The notes under the pieces are model-generated. The model did no database searches. It was given only the letters and a program-made list of their open reading frames with translations, and was not told where the DNA came from. The position numbers and the translations under genes are program-made. A stretch of 64,000 bases of DNA from Erigeron canadensis. Lineage: Eukaryota > Streptophyta > Magnoliopsida > Asterales > Asteraceae. Of this stretch, positions 60,153 to 64,000 are shown piece after piece (within the stretch, counting starts at the first letter, position 1; the number at the start of each line of letters is the position of its first letter). The stretch covers positions 31,478,645 to 31,542,644 of the forward strand of contig NC_057763.1 in the NCBI RefSeq assembly GCF_010389155.1, written 5' to 3'.

Positions 60153-61245
60153 AGGATCTTTATCCAAACATAATACTTTAGTGTTCAAGGTTAACTGTTT
60201 TGAAACATAAACATAATACTTCAAACAAAAAAAGTTAAATTATTTTTACCATTCTTAACCTGAGTTTGACCCGATTTTAACTGAGTTGACCAGAGTTTGA
60301 TCAAGTTTGACCAAAGTTTAACCTGTTGACCTGAGTTTGACCCCGAATCGGCCTTACTCGACTCTTTAGACCCTCTTTGTCAAGAGTTATTCTCAACTCA
60401 GGCAGAATTTTACAATACTAGGTGTAGCAAGAAATCATCATACATAAAAAAAAAAAAACACAACTATATACACTGATACACATATCTATAACTTTAGAAA
60501 AATTTATATATCTAATTCAAAGGCATGATGTATATTGACAAGTTGGACATGCGCACCTGAATGGGTAGTTTTCGCGTTTGCAAACCAATACGTAAACCGA
60601 GAGCAAAAGAAGTGCGTTCTAGTAGCTTCGTGTTGAAGCACCAAAGATTATAGAAGCACGGTGTATGGAATATGTGAAAGATTGTTGGTAGGAAGCTAAA
60701 ATATCTTCCAAACCATAGTAAAAATTCGGAAAAGGAACTCTAGGATATTCCTCTCTGAAGGGTGCATCATGAGGGACGAGTTGAGATGAAAGGGCTAAGT
60801 CGAAAATCGGCCCCAAATATTGTTTTGTACCTGTCTCGTTGACACCTAAAGCAAACCAAAAAACATGGGTGATCTGGGAGGAGAACGGAGGTGAGAGGAT
60901 TTTGTACGTGTTTTCTTTGTTCAAGGTGTCTAACATGATGTGATTGTCTAGGAAGGAGGATGGGAACCAAGGGGGCAATGTTCGTCTTGAGACACTGTAG
61001 ACCGTCCATGGACCACCTAGCTAGTGTAGTTGGCTTCCTTAAGGCTTCGACTAAGGCCACACCCACCATTCCCGTGACCCCTACAATAAGGGCCACCGAT
61101 GGTTTACGGTAATTTCCATTTTTCATTTTGTGTGTATATGTGTGTTTAATTGCTTTAGAGTGGGACTGAGAGAAATAGAAAGAAATAACTCAAGAAATTA
61201 GCTAGATCGATGCTAGCTAGCTCAATATACATATAAGGTTGAGAG

Positions 61246-62166
61246 TAAGGCTGACAATTTCACACGAAACCTGTTAACACGACACGACCTGTTCTTAACA
61301 GGTTTCGTGTCTTAACAGGTCTGGACCTGTTAAAACCTGTTAAGGTTCGTGTCTTAACAGGTCCGGACCTGTTAAACCTGTTAAGTTATATATATAAAGT
61401 AAACCCTAGATCTGTTTCATTTGGCAGCCCTCTTATCCATCATTCCATTCCGTTCTCTCTCTACACCTAATAAAGAAAACATAACTCAAATAATTATAAA
61501 CTACCACAACCACATCTCTTCTCTCTCGGCTGAAAAATTCAACAAAAAACTTATATATAATATATATATTTGTACCAATGTACTACGACAAAAACACCCA
61601 AAAATAAGCACAAATTTGTGACTACAACTTTTCAGATCAGATTTCCATTCAAATCAGATCTGGCAAGATCTACTGCAACGACGAGATGTTTGTGCTTAAC
61701 TAAACTGATTGTATCTTTGGAATGTCCTTCAACAATAGAAGAAAATTTCTTTTTGTTACCCAAATGCTTATTAAGTTAATTTGATTTGATAATGACTTTG
61801 TTTTCTTTGATGTTGTTTTTTTTCTTCTGGTTAATTGGTTATAATGTAGTGTTACTAAAGTAACAAAAAGAAAGTCATAATATTAGAGTTCTGAATTTGT
61901 CATGTTTGCTTGACATAATTTTAAATCTATCCAATTATGTATGTTACAAATCATAGGAACTTGTTGTGGATTGTAAAAATCAAAAGAGCTGTGTGGTTGT
62001 TATCAATCAAGATAAGATGTATGTTAACATGTTCTTAACAGGTTTAACAGGTAACATGTTAATTTACGTGTCGTGTTCGTGTCTGAAAAAAATGACACGA
62101 ATTGTTAACAGATCGTGTTCGTGTCAGACTTTAACAGGTTTCGTATAACCTGTTATGCCAGCCTTA
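61246..62166. mobile_element. 921-base hAT element upstream of the PRISE pseudogene
   Basis: The inverted ends are TAAGGCTGACA and, from the right, TAAGGCTGGCA. The perfect 8-base target duplication GTTGAGAG lies at 61238-61245 and 62167-62174. Both subterminal regions carry many copies of AACAGGT/ACCTGTTAA. The interior (61400-62000) has only small open frames without recognisable transposase. The left end is 120 bases from the pseudogene start codon. Confidence 0.88.
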
Positions 62167-62174
62167 GTTGAGAG

Positions 62175-64000
62175 TGTTTCAGATTTGTTTATTGCATGAT
62201 TGTATATAGTATATGATAGTCTTAATAGTATTAAATCTGTACGGATTGATGGTCATTTCGCATTTCTCTTTTATATAAAAAATTTATAGAATCTTTATAT
62301 AGTATACGAGTAGTATTAATAAAACATTTTCAATACAAAACATTTTTTAATAATAATATTACTATCATATTTCAATATGTTTTAGGTATAACTACAATAA
62401 TATTATATTCGACGTTAATATGTTCATATCGTGTATTACATGAGTAATTATTAAATTAAACAATATATTATTAAAGTAGGTAATAATAAACATATGACTA
62501 AACAAATTTAGTATTAGGTGATAATAAACAAAACAAATTTAGTATTGAAGGAGGTGATAATAAACATTGACTAAAAGTAGAATACACTATATAAAATACT
62601 TCTCGTACACTATAAAATGATGCTTTATTATCTTTTCTAATAAATATTAAAAGAAAAACTTCAATTTAAAAATAAAGTAATCTGAACCCTTGTTGAATTT
62701 CTTCCTTTTTTATTTACCCTTGGATCAACATGTTGACATCATCATTGACTCAACTTTCAGTCAAATATTCTTTTATTCCTTCAACTACATATAAAATGCT
62801 CGAAGAATACATATATTAATTAAAATTAATATTTTATTTATCTAACCATATTAAAATTAATTTTGTGACTATAGGTAGTTAGATTAATTGTGACTATTCT
62901 AAAATTATTTATTACTAGGTCTTTTACCCGCACGATGTGCGGCAGTTTAATTAATTTATCAAAACTATTAATATTGATATTGATAATTAATCAAATTTGG
63001 TTTAGTTAACATAATATTAAAGTGTTCTTTATATTTATGGTTATGCGAATACAAATAAAAAAACATATTAGTTGTTTGTAACCTAACTATTACGGTATAA
63101 ATATTAATAAGAAAACAACTTATCTTAATCTTAATATATAGAATTAATGACTTATTAATCAATCAAATCGTTCAATTTTATCAAATTGACTATCACTTAT
63201 GTCATCATTTAAATTAACTATAAATTAAAAATCCTAATAATCATTATCCAAATATATTATTATATTAGTATTTATATTATATTAATTTGTAAAAAAAAGT
63301 CTCATTAGTTTACATTTTTTTTGTTTTTATCAATAATTTACACTTTTTAGCCTCGAATACTTGATTTATATTTATTTTTAACTATAACTTGAGAGAATTT
63401 TTTTAAATTTACAATCATATAATTAACTTAAAGGATTTCGACATATGAAGTATTGTCTATAAAAAATTATTTCAAAACCTAATGACTTATTAACAAATAT
63501 TAGATTAGATATGTATAAAATATAAATATCAATATTTATTTTAATATTCAATATAAATACAATTTGAACTCTAGATATATATATTCCAAACATAATAATT
63601 GATGACGATATACAATATCTTTATCCAACATAAGGTTACATGAATATTAAATATTCCAAACATAAATATTAACAAACCACGATTTACAACAGAAGGTTAC
63701 ATGAATATTAAATTCAAATCAATATGAACTTCATTCAAGATTCATTTTATTTCTCAATAAAAAGGTACATAATTTTCTCCTTTTTTATATATTATTTTTG
63801 CGTATTAATGTTTGAAGTTACAATTGTCACTCAAATCTAAAATACTAATTGTTATCAAAGAATATGAAAATACAATCCTAATTGCTATCTAATTATCATT
63901 GGACATGTGATTGAAAATAAACATATGCATGTTATATTTTAATTCTTAATTATCTTTCATAATAATATCACATTATAAGTACAATTGGTTTCAAAAAAAA
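62175..64000. other. AT-rich terminal stretch with a Helitron-like 3' end
   Basis: No gene seen. A minus-strand tip CCGCACATCGTGCGG (62927-62942 region), then GTAAAAGACCTAGT (ending about 62914), marks a Helitron-like element extending to the right. Its 5' end is not identified. A direct repeat ATATTCCAAACATAA(A/T) occurs near 63580 and 63650, and AAGGTTACATGAATATTAAA near 63632 and 63693. Confidence 0.5.

Larger units (their letters stand above)
59235..61126 (-). pseudogene. PRISE (progesterone 5-beta-reductase/iridoid synthase-like) pseudogene
   Basis: PRISE enzymes are NADPH-dependent short-chain reductases acting on enones and, in some lineages, making iridoids. Exon 1 is 61126-60557 and exon 2 is 59713-59235, with a GT/AG intron (59714-60556) joining NYPFR to YVGNKYSWDNF. 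Family marks are the cofactor fingerprint GVTGMVG, FWFALGVNE, the catalytic-region tyrosine in NFYYGLEDI, DARVLAEQQIW and the CSMNKSREYGF region. Lesions: a one-base frameshift near 61018 (LRKPTTLA then out of frame from GPW), an in-frame fusion GVNET/GTKQYLGP near 60831 that removes about 35 usually present residues, stops TAG after STRSY (about 60619) and after WDNF (about 59681), and a stop plus frameshift at 59478-59484. No functional enzyme is expected. Confidence 0.85.

Noticed and set aside
61421..61779. Small frames within the 61246 hAT element
   Set aside because: No hAT transposase motif; AT-rich chance frames.

Overview
This is a nuclear window from a flowering plant. It is AT-rich, with intron-containing genes on the minus strand separated by transposon-rich DNA. 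The protein-coding genes all resemble eudicot families (STERILE APETALA, plastidic G6PDH, FRS10/11, RRP42, PRISE). The repeats (tRNA-type SINEs, Helitron-like termini, hAT elements, Ty1/Copia) fit an asterid, perhaps Asteraceae, but the species assignment is only an inference.

Layout. 1-1.8 kb: the first six coding exons of the exosome subunit RRP42, whose 3' exons lie beyond the left edge. 4.6-13.2 kb: a complete STERILE APETALA (SAP) F-box/WD40-like gene of three exons with a 7.1 kb first intron full of mobile elements. 13.2-27.9 kb: no credible host gene; Helitron-like, SINE, MITE and TA-microsatellite-associated elements. 28.0-31.5 kb: a complete ten-exon plastidic glucose-6-phosphate dehydrogenase. 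32.6-43.3 kb and 44.0-50.9 kb: two Ty1/Copia relatives of one short-LTR family, both minus-oriented and both with target-site duplications. The first carries a 3.5 kb hAT element with a broken transposase gene, and the second has a 0.77 kb hAT-like insert in one LTR. 52.3-53.0 kb: a single-exon membrane-anchored DUF761-type protein. 54.5-57.2 kb: a complete FAR1-RELATED SEQUENCE 10/11-like gene. 58-59.1 kb: a large foldback element. 59.2-61.1 kb: a PRISE (progesterone 5-beta-reductase/iridoid synthase-like) pseudogene, followed upstream by a 0.92 kb hAT element. 62.2-64 kb: AT-rich DNA with one Helitron-like 3' end.

The host genes are not a pathway cluster: RNA decay, floral F-box regulation, plastid NADPH supply and a transposase-derived transcription regulator merely sit side by side. 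All of them, including the PRISE pseudogene, are on the minus strand. Exon borders were placed by hand from GT/AG sites, reading frame and remembered family similarity. No alignment or database search was run. The most interesting part is the mobile DNA: a Copia family whose two copies share the same coding lesions although one has nearly identical LTRs, a Mutator-type MITE with its own empty site preserved in a duplicated copy next door, and several elements inserted in TA microsatellites.
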